From Eonycteris spelaea (lineage: Eukaryota; Chordata; Mammalia; Chiroptera; Pteropodidae): a stretch of 64,000 nucleotides of DNA. The stretch covers positions 7,913,501 to 7,977,500 of the forward strand of contig PUFA01000003.1 of assembly GCA_003508835.1 (NCBI GenBank). Direction: 5' to 3'. The position numbers were made by a program, and so were the translations under genes. Of the stretch, positions 23,491-36,317 are shown in pieces. Below the pieces are notes generated by a model, which saw only the letters and a list, made by a program, of their open reading frames with translations, had not been told where the DNA came from and did no database searches. How positions within the stretch are numbered: the first letter of the stretch is position 1; each line of letters begins with the position of its first letter.

Positions 23491-26400
23491 TTGGAGAAGA
23501 GAAATAAAAGATCACTGTGAAGAGCTTGAAAGAAGCCGAGGGAAAGAGGTTGACAGCATCTCAGACACTGGAAGAACCAACACTAAAAAAGTCACCTTTG
23601 ACCTGCTGCCTGGCATTTGCAGCCAAAAACCAGAAGGTGGCAGCAGAGAGCTATTGTACTGGAAGAGACTTCTAGGACAAAGGGCAACTGAAAAGCAAAG
23701 TATAGAGAGCAGTGTTCTATCCGAAACCCACATTCAAAAAGGAAGAGCCAGGGGGCACTAAATATAAATAAATTAAGATCAGAATTAACGCAGCATCAGT
23801 TTGTGTTCCAGGGACAGAAGGGAACTAAAAAAAGTTAGATAACTCATTATTTTCTAAGGTCTGAGGCCAGGAAGAGAAAGAGATTTTAAAATTAAGAGTT
23901 AAAAATTATAAAACCAAATTTGGAATTTGTGCAAATAACTGTGTGCTGGACTGAATTAATGGGGCAGGGCGGCTCTGGCTGTTAGGGCACTTTTTGGTGG
24001 CCCAGATCCTAACAGAAAGTGAGGTGGCAGCCCCATCTGGCTCTATCTGAAAATAAATACAGGATACTATTTTATCTCTCTCTCTTTCTTTTCTTTATGA
24101 AGGTTTTATATTTATTTTGTTGAAACACTTTACAATTACAAAACTAAAGTAAAATAACCTAAACCTAGAGATATGCATTATGACTTCATAGTATATTCCT
24201 TTTTAGGTCCGGGGATTAAAGTTGTAATCTTTGGTAAAGTCAGCCTAGTAAGATTTTTCTCAGCTGGTCCAAAACAAACAAACAAACAAAAAAATCAGAC
24301 GTCACATTAACTTTTTAAATTAAAATTGAATCAATTTATAACATATTCTGTACTCACATATTTAAATACTATTCTATCACTAAGAAATTTGTGCATTTAA
24401 ATTTTCCTGCTATATGTTAGTGCTTTCCATAAACATTTATTGAGTACCTACATTCTAAGGACATAATACATTCTTTTTCTAGCATAAAAAATGACCCTTA
24501 AACAAATTTAAAAGACTAGAAAATCATACAATGTCAGATGACAATGGAATTAAACTAGAAATCAATAATCTAAAGATAACTGGAAAATCCCAAAATATGT
24601 GATGTCTAAACAAAAAATTTCTAAATAACACATATTCAAAGAATAAGTCTCAAAGTTTATGTATTTTTTAAATTTCCACTTAGCTTTAGTACTATTATTT
24701 TAACCTGGAACCAGAGTGGCTTGATGTCTGCTTTTCCATCAAAATTCCAATATGTTCGAGCAAAAAACCTCTGGATTCCTACAGCTTGCAGAGAAGCCTT
24801 CTTTGGAAGTGTTTAATAGTATTTAATATCCGATGAAAGCTTTCAAGATTTTTTAGTTACAATATCATAATCTTTAGAGCACACTGGATGATTTTCTGTT
24901 TATTTCATCAACAATATAATTGAATACATGTTACACATTTATTGGCTGATTTTATCCTGGGATTTGACTAATCATGTCTTTTCTGAATAGTTCAGTTACT
25001 GGGATTGAAGTTATTTAAGAATTGGGATAAACCATCTGTAACAGCTGGAAAATTCCAGAAACTGCTAGATATCTTGATTTTCAGAGTTTCTCCTAGTCTA
25101 TGCCTGCCTAAGATTTATTGGGCATTTTACAAATGCATTAATTTGAGAGAACATAACTCAGAAATTTCCCTCTAAGGCTTTAAAAGGTTATTTCTCATAC
25201 CTAGCTCAGAGGTGGTATTGTAGTAATTAATTTCTAGAAGATATGGATTAAGGACTAATTTTAGGCCAGGATAAAAAAAATACATACACGAAGTTGCCTG
25301 CCAGAAAAACGTGATGTCCCAACTCAAAAAATTATACATATATTTTGTTAATTATTCAATGAAAGATTAAAAACTACAAACTTGAATTACTACAAACTTG
25401 AACTATCTAAGGACTATCTAGAAATTTACTTTTAATTCATTACCACACTGACACAGATGCACATGTACATCACAGAAATTTAATGCCTTATATATTCAGC
25501 TCAGAGAATAGCAATGGGGAATATTTCCTACGTAAAGTAATTTCTTTCTGTTGCTTCTTTCTAGTTATCGCTTAGCTACCATGGGGTAGGGAAAGAACAT
25601 AATGAATAATGTCCTCAATTTTGCTTGAATAAAGCCAGGGGACACCTCGCTTTGGGTTGGCAAAGCAAGTACAGTGGAGCCACATCAAATATGCACTTAA
25701 CATACAAATTGTATTTTATGGCATCAGGAAATTTTAGAAAAAAGTAAACAATTTAATGCAACAGCTTTTTAAATAAGTAATAGGTTAGTGAAGCAGTAAG
25801 TCTGAAGAATTAAACTACAGTATGATAGCTATGGGAAAATATGTAAATGATACCAAGGGTTTACTGTTAATTAAAAAAAATTAAAACATGCTGTTAAGGG
25901 CCAAATCAGTGGGTAATGTCCTCATTGATATCCTTAAAAACATACTTTTGATGGCTAGAGAGAAACACATATTAATGAAAAATTCAAGAAAATTATAAAC
26001 AACATCAACAGTATTATTATATATGCTAAAGCTTATATATAATCACATGCCTTACAATTTTAAAATAATTTTGAGATTAATTTTTACTATACATAATTTT
26101 TATCATACTGATTTTGGAACATATAAGATACAATTAATCTACTAAACAGCGCTGGAAAGAGACATAGGCATGATACATCAAGTAAGTTCAACAGTTGGAC
26201 TCCATATGGGAACAAAACCTTAAACCCTCGATACAGAAACATGTACAGGCAGACAATCTGTGTATCCTAAGTTTAGCTAGCACACTAAAAAGTCTTCCCT
26301 AAAAAAAGTCCTATTACAGGGTTTGGACATAGAATACAGATTCCTATTTTACAAATAATTGTATGATCATAAGTCTTTAATAAGAAAATACCAAAGATGA

Positions 26401-26958
26401 AAGAAGTGTGGGTGTGATGTGTGACAGACAGAAGTAGCCTGTTAAGGTGATCCCTATATGTGGTAAAACAGAGTGGATTTTGCTAGTCTCTACGCAAAAT
26501 GGCAGGGAGTGGCTAATCATTATCTCTCTCATTTAGAAATGGAGTCGAGGCCTATGACCAGTTGTTTCTGCATACCGTGTTCTACTAACTTTGCTTGGTG
26601 CTCTGGAATCCAATAATTTGCAGGCCTGATGTAGGTACTCCCTTTTCTTACACTGGTAAGGGTACACGGCACTTCCCAGCATCTTTTCTTTTTAACAAAT
26701 GTAGGATGGTGATCCAGATAGTTTAATGTCAATAATAACAAAAAGTGACACTGTATTGATTAGCTACACTGAGCCCTGTTCCTCTTCTAGTCAGGCTGGG
26801 CTTCTGAAGAGAAGTGATTTTCTTCTAATTTATCAGAAGCAGTGATGTTTTTAAAAGACTATTACAGATTAAATTGAAATCTAATTCTCAATATTAAATC
26901 AATGAGATTCAGGATTATTACTGTTTTTAATAACTAAGAAGAACACAGAGATACAAAC
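23491..26958. other. Intron between exons C and D, mostly unassigned
   Basis: A short antisense L2 tail sits at about 24425-24470 ('aaacatttattgagtaccta'). A run of CAAA units lies near 24274-24291. No exon, RNA gene or other nameable repeat was found. The open frame at 26529-26741 on the minus strand looks random. Confidence 0.4.
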
Positions 26959-27142
26959 CTTGAATTTTCTTCTTGCTTCTGCTATTTTCTCTTCTAATTC
27001 CTCTGTTTTATATCTGGTTACATGGAAAACAGCACCAACGTTATAGGAGTCCTTGTATAGCTGTTTAAGATAATCATCATTTTTTGACTTCAGTTTCCTC
27101 AGATATTGAATCTCAGAGTCAAGCATTGATTTTTTCCTTACA
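26959..27142 (-). CDS. CCDC178: CCDC178 internal exon C
   Basis: This 184-base exon encodes one base completing Ser plus 61 codons, from VRKKSMLDSEIQYLRKL to EEKIAEARRKFK. The acceptor is TTTTTTCAG and the donor is GTTTGT after the final Lys. This is the most diagnostic exon for naming the gene: remembered human CCDC178 has RKK...SEIKYL, a GxxFHxT block and EEKIAEVRRKFK in the same order and spacing. The residues DYLKQLYKDSYNVG correspond to human EYLKNLYKEAYHIG. The open frame runs on past both ends into intron, so the ends are set by splice signals and phase. Confidence 0.95.
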
Positions 27143-27755
27143 CTGAAAAAATAAATTAAAAATATTGATATGATTATTCCAAAAGAGTACATATTGAAGC
27201 AAATACATTTAATAATAGTAAAAAGGTTCTTCCTTTTTTATGTTGTCCAAAGTACAAAATAAAAAAGATACTTAAGTAAAACTTGAAGATAGAAAATATT
27301 TCCCAAAATTCAATTTATTTTTCCAGTTCTGTTAGCGACCCCTAATTGTCACACTGTGCTCAATCTCAGAAAAATAAGTATATCACTAAGAGAAGCCTTG
27401 GGATCCTTGATGCTCAGCTTTCAGAGCATTCATTTCCTTCTATATCAATCTATCCTTTTAAATCCTATATAATATTAGTACTAAGAATAATCAAATATAA
27501 GAAAAAAATCCAACCCATGTAAGAGAAAGAAAATAACAAAAGAAAATCAATAACTAAAACAAAACTCTAAGAAAATCAATAGCTAAGAGAAGAGTTAATA
27601 GAGAAAAAGTAAGACATTAATATCAGTATAAGATTCTCAAAGACACAGAGAAATAACAGTCTCTATGGAAAATTAATAAGTTATGCTTCTTGTCTAGATT
27701 GGGTACCATCCTTGTTCCAAATACATACTACTGAATCATACAATTTAAGGAAATT

Positions 27756-27758
<3 letters not shown>

Positions 27759-27793
<35 letters not shown>
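27759..27793 (+). repeat. (AC)n microsatellite
   Basis: About 17 AC units, in the first part of the 20.9 kb intron. Confidence 0.97.
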
Positions 27794-27794
<1 letters not shown>

Positions 27795-28039
27795 CTACAC
27801 TCACAAATGAGGTAACCATCTCTGTAGAACAGAAATAGACTTGAAAGCAAAGCAAGAGTGGGGATGAAGTAGCATGAAACTGGCTGATGATATTCCACCT
27901 GATGGCTTACTAGGGCAAGGTTCACTGTATCATAGGAGTGGTTTATGTGAATTGTACTTGATTGTGAAAGAACCAATTCACTGATGGGAGCTATAGGTTT
28001 ATTAAAGGTGGGAACTAGGATACCGAAAAGAAGAAAACG

Positions 28040-28205
28040 CAGAAACCAAGAACTCAACCAACGGGTAAAGAAGAAATCCCAAAGAGAAATAAAAAAGAAA
28101 TCTTGAAACAAATGAAAATGGAAACATAACATAAAACATATGATACAGCAACAGCAATTCTAAGAGGAAAGTTTAAAATAATAAATGTCTGTAATAAAAA
28201 AAAAA
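28040..28205 (+). mobile_element. L1 ORF2 fragment, left part of a split L1
   Basis: L1 linker text is present ('cttgaaacaaatgaaaatgg', then 'aaacataacataaaacatat'), ending in an A-run near 28197-28208. The following L1 portion resumes at about 28985, so this and the next L1 probably came from one insertion. Confidence 0.75.
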
Positions 28206-28984
28206 AAAGAAAAGTCAAGCAGGAAGAAAAAAATGAGGCACTCTCAGGAATCTGAAGTCACTTTTTCCTAGAGGACTATATATAGAAGTTTTCATTCAAT
28301 TACTTAAATTTCTAAGACACATGTTATTAATAATTTGGTTTTACTCTCCATCCTCTATTGAAATGTTCTCTTGAATATTGTTATTGTAATTAATATATTT
28401 CTAATTTTTTACTCATGGCCTTTTAAATAGCATTTTACATTGATAAACAACTTTTTTGATAAATAAAAATTTTCAATATAATACTTTCATTACAGGAATT
28501 TATAAAACATATTAGGAGAAAAGTCACTCATACTCACATCATTAAGAGATAGTCACATCCTCAACATCTTGATATTTAGATATATTTGAAATGGGTTTGT
28601 TTTTGTGTATAACTTTACTGCCAGCCAGTCATGAGAGTTTCTGCTTCCCATATTTCTGCAGTACTTGGTATTATTTAATATCCTATTTTTTTGTAAATAT
28701 GATGAACTTAAGTGCCAAATTTCTAGCGTCCATCTTTGACAGCTTTGCCTGATTTGTAGAATAATATCTACTAATAAAAAATTCTTATTTCCCAGTACCA
28801 CTGTATTTGTGTCTATTTGACATACTAGGACTGCAATCAGTTCATTGCTTTTGCTAAGAAATTCAGAAAATAAGTTTGGTGACTCAAATCAGATGATATC
28901 TTTTCTTTGAAAAGTCCTAAAATATTCAGTTCAGAATTAATCATGTTCACTTCTGTGCTAAAAGCAAATAAAACAAAATAACCC
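28206..28984. other. About 780 bases interrupting the L1
   Basis: The sequence is AT-rich and does not resemble L1. I cannot see inverted terminal repeats or a target duplication. It contains an 82-codon minus-strand frame (28553-28801) of no known family. It may be an unrecognised insertion or a sign of local rearrangement. Confidence 0.4.
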
Positions 28985-29064
28985 CTTCAAAAAAAATCTC
29001 AATAAACCACCTAACTTTATACCTCAAGGAATTAGAAAAATAAGAACAAACTAAGCCCAAAGTT

Positions 29065-29085
29065 AGAGAGAGAGAGAGAGAGAGA
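29065..29085 (+). repeat. (AG)n run inside L1
   Basis: About ten AG units at the place where L1 normally reads 'agttagcagaagg'. Confidence 0.9.
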
Positions 29086-29807
29086 AATAACATTCAGAGA
29101 AGGAACAAGTGAAAAAACAAAAATAGAAAATACTAGCAACAGAAAGAGGAATTTTTTAAAAGATAAGCAAAATTGGCAAACCTTTAGCTGCAGTAACTAA
29201 GAAAAAGAGAATAGACTCAAATAAATAAAATCAGAAATGAAATGGGCAACATTACACTGATACCATAAAAATAAAAATAAAGAGGCTAATATGAACAATT
29301 ATATGCCAACAAACTGGATAACTTAGAAGAAATGGGTACATTCCTAAAAATATACAACCTACCAAGACTGAATAATGAAGAAACAAAAAATCTGAACAGA
29401 CCAATGAATGAGTAAGGAAATTGAATCAGCAATCGAAAACTTCCAATGGAAAAAAGTCCACAACCTGACCGTTTTACTAGTGAAGTCTACGAAACATTTA
29501 AAGAAAATTAATACCAGTCCTTTCAAATTCTTTCAAAAAACTCAAGAAGAAGGAGCACTTTCAAACTCATGTTTTGAAGCCAGTCTTACTGTGATACCAA
29601 AATCAGACAAAGACACTACAATAACAGAAAATTATAGGCCAACAGTCCTGATGAACAAGATGCAAAAATCTTAAAACAAATTCCTAGCAGTCAGAATTAA
29701 ACTGCACAAAAAAAGGATCATACACCATGATCATATGAGATTTATCCTTGGGATGCTGAGATGTTACAAATATGTAAGTCAATAAATGTGATATACCATT
29801 TTAATGG

Positions 29808-29909
29808 AATTAATGATAAAAATCATATGATTATCTCATAGAATTAAGCATTAAAATCATAAGACCATCTCACAGAATTAAAGATAAAAATCCTATGATC
29901 GTCTCAAGA
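29808..29909 (+). repeat. Three tandem 34-base units inside L1 ORF2
   Basis: Units at 29808-29841, 29842-29875 and 29876-29909 all begin 'aatta' and share the pattern 'aaaatc', 'tatga' and 'tctca'. L1 normally has one such unit ('aaaatcatatgatcatctca'), so the copy was locally triplicated and then diverged. Confidence 0.85.
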
Positions 29910-30596
29910 GATGCAGAAAAAGTATTTGACAAAATTCAACATTAATTTGTGACAAAAACTCTCAACAAAGTGAGTATAAAGGGACTGTACTACAACATAA
30001 TAAAGGCCATATATGACAAGCCCATATTTAACATCATACTCAACGCTGAAAAATAGGAACAAGACAAGGATGCCCATTCTTACCACTTCTATTCAACACA
30101 GTACTGGAAGTATTAGCCAGAGCATTCAGGTAAGGAAAAGGAAGTAAAAGGTATCCAAAACAGGAAAAAAATAATTAAAACTTTCTGTTTGCAGATGACA
30201 TGATCTTACTTACAGAAAACCCTAAAAACTCCATGCAAAAACTGTCAGAACGAATAATGAATTCAATAAAGTTTCAGGATACAAAATCAATATACAAAAA
30301 TCAGCTGCATTTCTATACATTAACAATAAACTATCTGAAAAAGAAATAAGGAAAACAATCAATCCCATTTGCAATATCATCGAAACTAATAAAACACTTA
30401 GGAATAAATTTAACCAAGGAGGTGAAAGATCTATATACTGACAACTATAAGACATTGAATAAGGAAAGTAAGAACACATAAATGAAGACATACTATGACC
30501 ATTGATTGGAATAATTAATAATATTTAAATGCCCATATTATCTAAAGTGATCTATAGATACTCAATGTAAGCTCTATCAAAATTCCAATGGCATTT

Positions 30597-30800
30597 TAAT
30601 TTTTAAAATTTAGTTTCAAGTATACAGTACATTGGCTAGACATCTATATAGTTCAAAAAACAGTCTCCCCATTGCACCCTCCCTACCCTGACCCTCCACC
30701 TAGCCAACGTATTAATGCTAAGTGCATTCCCTATGCTGTGCTCCCCATCACTGTGACCATCCATCAGCTACTAATTTGTAGTTCTTTAGCCTTCTAACAT
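30597..30800 (-). mobile_element. Inverted short L1 3' UTR insertion
   Basis: The plus strand gives antisense L1 3' UTR: 'ctagccaacgtattaatgc', then 'tgtgctccccatcactgtga', 'ctactaatttgtagttcttt'. L1 ORF2 text in the sense direction continues on both sides. The 3' tail lies at the low-coordinate side ('tttaatttttaaaattt'). Confidence 0.75.
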
Positions 30801-31895
30801 TTGTATGGAATGATAAAAGACCCCATGTAGCCAAAGCAATCTTGAGAAAAAAGAACAAAACTGGAGGTATCACATTTCCTTACTTCAAATTATATGGCAA
30901 AGCTATAGTAATCAAAACAGCATGGTATGGTCTGTCCTAAAGACAAACACAGACAAATGGAACAGAATCAAGAACATAGAAATAAACCCAGATATACATG
31001 GCCAACACATATAATCATTGACAAGGGCGCCAACAATATAAAATGGGAAAAGGATTGTCTCTTCAATAAATACTGTTGGAAAAACTGATAGTCATGTGCA
31101 AAAGAATAAAACTGGACCTCTATCTTAAATCATGCACAAAAATTAACTTAAAATGTATTAAAGTCTTAAATGCAAGAACTGTAAAACTCATACAAGAAAA
31201 CAGGAAAAAAACTCTTTGACATTGGTCTCAGTAATTATTTTTCGCATATGACACAAAAACACAAAAATGAACAAGCTAGACTACATCAAACTAAAAAGCT
31301 TCTGCACAGAAAATAAAAACCTCAAACTGAAAAAGCAACCTACAAAATGAAAGAAAATATATGCCAACCATCTATGTGATAAGGGTTCATATCCAAAATA
31401 TATATAAAAGCTTATACAATTCCATAGGTAAAAATCAATTAAATGGTCAAAGGACCTGAATAGACATTTTCCTACAGACATAAAAATTGCCAACAAGTAC
31501 ATGAAAAGTTGCTCAACACCACTAATTATCAAGGAAATGCAAATTAAAAACACTATGAGATATCACCTCTCTCTGGTTAGAATGGCTTTTATCAAAAAGA
31601 CAAGATATAGCAAATACTGGCAAGGATGTAGAGAAAAAGGAACACTTATGCACAGTTGGTGGGAATGTAAATTGGTACAGTCGTTATGAAACATAGTACA
31701 GATGTTCCTCAAAAAGTCAAAAATAAAACTGTCATATGATCCAGCGATCCCACTTCTGGGTATATATTTGAGGAACAAAATCAGTTTCTTGAAGAGATAC
31801 CTGCACTTCCTCCCATGTTTACTGCAGCATTATTCATATTGGCCAAGATATGTAAACAGCCTAAGTGTCTGTCAGTAGATGAATGGATAAAGAAA

Positions 31896-31896
<1 letters not shown>

Positions 31897-31925
<29 letters not shown>
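31897..31925 (+). repeat. (TG)n microsatellite inside L1
   Basis: About 14 TG units replacing normal ORF2 text just before 'cagccatta'. Confidence 0.95.
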
Positions 31926-31927
<2 letters not shown>

Positions 31928-32599
31928 TTTCAGCCATTAGAAAAGAGACGCTGCCATTTCCAACGAGATGTGTGAACCTAGAGGAAATTATGCCAAGTGA
32001 AATAAACCAGGCAGAGAAAGACAAATGCTGTATCATCTCACTTATATGTGGAATCTAAAATATCCCCATAGAAACAGGGAGTAGAATGGTGGTTACCAAG
32101 GGCTGAGGGCTGGTGAAAATGGGAGAGATAGTGATCAAAGGTATAAGCCTTTGATGAATGAGCTCTGAGGATCTAATTCACAGTGTGGTGACTACAGTTA
32201 ATAATACACTGTTGCTTACTTGAAATTTGATAAGAGTGTAGACCTTAAGCACAGTCATCAAAGAAAAAAAGTAACTATGCAAGGTGTGGTATTTATACTG
32301 CAATAAACTTGAAAAAAATTAATAACAATTCCCAGTATTGAAAAACAACATGGGTCATTAAATTGAAAAGTCCTAATTAGTGCTAAACTGGATATATTAG
32401 AGAAACACACACATCTCTAGACATGGCACTGCGAATTTTCAGAACTCTGAAATAGGAAGAGAAAATCTAAAGTCCCTAGAAAGAAAAAACAGATTACCTA
32501 TATGAAATGATATCTAAATGCCATCAGATGCATTACCAAACAAAACTAAACAAAAAAACCAATGTTTAGAGATCTTATGTACAACGTGATGATTATAAT

Positions 32600-33083
32600 T
32601 GTAATGCCCTGGTTTGGAACTCCACGAGCCAAGAAGGAAACTGACACTGATGCAAGTGCAAGAGGGAGTTTATTGACAAACTCGAGTTTGGACCCTACTC
32701 GTTCACTGACGCAGCAGTGGTTGAGAGGAGCCCCGACCGAGGGGTTGGGACCTAATTTAAAGGGTAAAACCACAATGCTTTGGCGTTACATGATTGGGGG
32801 TTAGGTTGACCTTTAAAGGGATTGGGTGGTAGGTTGTTGGGTCCGCGTGCAAAAGGGGTCGTGTGCAGTTGGGGCTGCGTATAGAGGGGGCCGTGCGCAG
32901 AAAGGGCCGAGTGCAGAAGGTAGGGCCAAGTGCAGAAGGTGCCGGGTGCAGTAATCAGAATATGTGCAGGAGGAAATAACGGTGGGGGTGCCTTAAGGAC
33001 CCACCGATTAGCTGGCTTGGCTGGTTTGGCCAGGTGGTAAGGCTTTGTTCTTGACCACTGGCCTTTGGGGAACTTTTCGTACA
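32600..33083 (-). mobile_element. Probable solo LTR of an endogenous retrovirus
   Basis: This GC-rich block has TGTA at one end and TACA at the other. On the minus strand, AATAAA (plus strand 'tttatt' near 32669) is followed by an R/U5-like stretch ending in TTACA. It sits between L1 3' end sequences. No gag, pol or env text is present. An exact target duplication is not visible ('ataat' against 'attct'), so the ends may be off by some bases. The family is unknown to me. Confidence 0.6.
32841..32951 (+). repeat. 16-18 base minisatellite inside the LTR
   Basis: Six to seven imperfect units with the core 'ggccgxgtgcagaagg' in tandem. Several units hold CpG, a marked contrast to the CpG-poor window. 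Confidence 0.75.
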
Positions 33084-33139
33084 ATTCTTCTTGGGATCAC
33101 TCAGAAAAATGGAATCATTCCAGTCTTTCAATAATTACT

Positions 33140-33345
33140 AATATCGTACTAAATACTAGAAACTTGCAAGAGGGTAAATTTCAAACATCTTATACACACA
33201 GAAAAAGGTAACTATGTGAGGAGATGATATATTAATTGGCTTTCCTGTAGTAATCACTCTAATATGTATATCGAATTATCAGGATGTATGCCTTAAGTAT
33301 ATACAATTTTTAAAAAACTAAATAAAACGAGAAAAACATCTTTAA
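33140..33345 (+). mobile_element. L1M 3' end
   Basis: Old L1 3' UTR text: 'aaaaggtaactatgtgagga', then 'atattaattggctttcctgt', 'atgccttaagtatatacaat', ending in A-rich text. It may be the continuation of an L1 tail that was split by the LTR. Confidence 0.7.
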
Positions 33346-36127
33346 ATTAATGAAAAATAATAATTTTGGATCTAGAATATGATACTTTGATAAAATGCTT
33401 GTTCAAATGGGTTGAATAAAAAATGAAATGTGAATTCATGGAAACAGTATTTATTTGAATAAGATTTGCTATAAAGATTAGAAAGGCAGAACTGGGATGC
33501 AGGGCTCTGCTTTATCTTGTGTTTGCTTCTAAGATGAGCAACATTTGTAATGTTCATATGCTATTAAAGTAGAGAGAAATAATAATGATTCATAGGTGCA
33601 AAGCTCCTGAGTGTGTAAGAGAGAATGGCATCTACTTGGTAAGTTCATGGGTAATAGGCATTACTATGCTGGAGCAGCTACTATTATTATATTGTTAACA
33701 GAGGGGAAGACAGAGTATGCAAAGTCATGAAAATAGGCTGGTAAGAGAAAGATGTAATTCCCACTTGATTGCATCTATGTTCTCTATGAATTATATGGAA
33801 AGATTATTAGCTTAAAATAAGAGTGATACCAGCATTAGGATTGAAGATAGAAAATTGTTAAAAAACTGAATTGTCTAGAAATTTCTTGGCAATGCTGAAT
33901 GTCACTTGAGATTTATATTCATAGAACAGTCATAGAATTTAAGTTCTACCCAGCAGTAAATGCACTGCAATGCCAATGAAACTTAAATACGAGGGTCTCT
34001 GACCCCTCGTAAGGTCCTTTGAGTAACCCTAACAGTGTTTCCACATGGTGATATGTTTTCATAGTTTGCAAAAGTATGACATTTTAACCAAATTTTATTA
34101 AGACCATTTTCTTTTTCTAATACAACATATTCTCTGTCAAGCAGCACTGAAATGATCTTAGGCAGTCTGTATTCGTAATCTTGTATTCTTTTCTCATAAA
34201 GAGATCTTACATTCTATAACCCAACAAACCAGGATCCACTCATGATGAGATTAATTAGCACAGCTGTGTTTTACTTCAGCCACATTCACCTGTTATGACC
34301 CTGGTTTGGTTCAATGACAGGGTTTTTTAAGTCATAGAAACAAGATTTTGAAGGTTATTTCAATGATTGCTAATTTTAATCAAACATAACTAGGCTCTGT
34401 AAGAAAGGAAGAACAAGAAAGTGAGATATATAAACGCAATGATGACAGAGTGTCAAATAATTGTTGGAGCGATGGTACTAGTGTAATAAATAGGAAAGAG
34501 AGGTGTTCATTGTCAGAGTGGATTCTTAAAATGGAGATCAGGAAGCAACTCCATTATTACAAATGACAAGATGTAGGATAAAAGTGTAAGAGAGGGTGGT
34601 GAGTGTGAGATGGAAGAAAAGATGGTTGGGTATATGGAGATCTAGGAACTGAAAATCCAAGTTGTTGAATGTGCTGAATACAGACCAAATCCAGATTTTG
34701 ATTTTCTCTGCAGAGGTAGAGAATAGAAATGGAAAGTGTGATTATTTGTAATATTTTAATTCCTTAAAAAAATATAGAGCAGGCTAACATATTGGTGAGT
34801 AGTTAATTTTAAATGGCATATGTACCCTTTACCCTTTTAATATCTGAAAAAAATAAAAAGTAAAATAAAAGCAAAATAGATAAAGAATATTCATTCAAAA
34901 GGTTGCTTTTAAATGCTGAAAAAAATCATATTCTTTACTGCTGTGAAATAACTCAAATTAATAGGCTGGTAAGATATAGCTAAAGAGTATGAAAAACACA
35001 GTGCCCTGTGGATGCATTCTAAGTATTCCAGGCTATTTAACAACTTAAATAATATTCTAATTGTTATTTCTATGAATAAATCATTATCCTGTTAACTCTT
35101 GATAAACACATTTCATAAAATATACTAGTATGTCTTTATTGTGTTCAACAGCTTTTTTGTTCATTTCTCTCGATTATCAGTCCCATCTTTGGATCACTGC
35201 AGTTATTTTGGCATTGTCTTGCTTGAGGTACAGTGGAGCATTAGAAGTAGACATTCAGAATATTTTACAGAGCTTGACTGTAAGAAATAGCTATATAGAA
35301 ATTCATAACACACGTTAACTTCAAGCAAACTAAATCCAAATTAATCGATTTCAAATCATCTTAAACAAGTTCATTTTCCTTGACTTAGTTTGCTGAAGCC
35401 TGCCTATCATGTGAATAAGCAATCAGTAAAATTTTTGCTCAAGTCAAATCTCCCACATGTGAAGAGTCTATTTCTAATGGATGCTGGCTTATTTGAAAGA
35501 CAAAATTAACAAATTATACACTGCTATTGCAAGGTAAACAATCATATACCGTCATCATTACTAAAAGGTCTTGCAAATATTTGTATGCACAGAGTACTGA
35601 ACGAAGTCTGTTAACAAATATGGCATCATCTTTTGATGTTGCCATTTTATAAATGAACTATGTATGAACAGTGAATTATACATTGAATTAATTATGTAAC
35701 TTATTCAAATAGTATAACAGCTGGGAATGGTGTCAGATGGTGACATGGTATTTAGTGGAATTTTAGTGTATATAACAGCCTGAATTGGGGGAAATTTCCT
35801 GGGGGTATCCACTAGATGTATGAGTCTTGGCGATTTCCTTTAAAATATTTCCAATTACTATTTTTAAACTTAAGGGAGAAAAAAGCAGCTAAGACTATGG
35901 GGAAGGTGATTCAAGTAAATGGTAGACTAATCAAAGAAAAAATAAAGGAGAAAGTAAGAAGAATAGAGTTCTTTTGAGAAAAGGAATGGCTATAGTCAAA
36001 CATGGGGCTGGAGGATTGAATAAAGCTACAAGCTTTTTACATTTTTTGAAGTAGTTAGTAAATGTCATGTCCACAGTCTGTTGTAACATGTCAGAAATAG
36101 GAACTGAGACTTACCAATGGAGGAGAG
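33346..36127. other. Intron sequence, nothing recognised
   Basis: About 2.8 kb with no exon, RNA gene or named repeat. 34380-34740 is purine-rich on the plus strand. Confidence 0.4.
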
Positions 36128-36305
36128 GCAGTGTTGCTATGTGGAAAAAGCATAAATTTTTGGAGTCAGACAGATATACATTAAAATCCTGATTTCTCCT
36201 TATGTAATTGGGGGGATGGTTTCAGATACAATTTCCTTATCTATAAAATTTGCTTAATAACCCCTACCAATGAGGTTGTTATAAAAATTAAACATGAATA
36301 AATTG
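36128..36305 (+). repeat. MIR SINE relic
   Basis: Sense MIR order: 'tggaaaaagcataaattttt', 'ggagtcagacagatatac', 'cttatctataaaatttgctt', 'aatgaggttgttataaaaat'. Confidence 0.75.
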
Positions 36306-36317
36306 AAGACAATATAG

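Larger units (their letters stand above)
28985..32320 (+). mobile_element. Long L1 fragment (ORF2 plus 3' UTR)
   Basis: L1 ORF2 runs in order: linker (28990-29200), RT start (29280-29700), RT with the degraded active-site region (30180-30250), the C-terminal zone (31500-32060) and the 3' UTR (32060-32320). It carries many stops. It is modified by a 34-base triplication (29808-29909), an inverted L1 3' UTR insertion (about 30597-30800) and a (TG)n expansion (31897-31925). It is antisense to CCDC178. Confidence 0.88.

Noticed and set aside
27728..28132. 134-codon minus-strand frame
   Set aside because: It runs through the (AC)n microsatellite and L1 text, so it is not a gene.
32752..33084. 110-codon minus-strand frame in the LTR
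   Set aside because: It reads through the LTR minisatellite, is Pro-rich and repetitive, and matches no retroviral protein.
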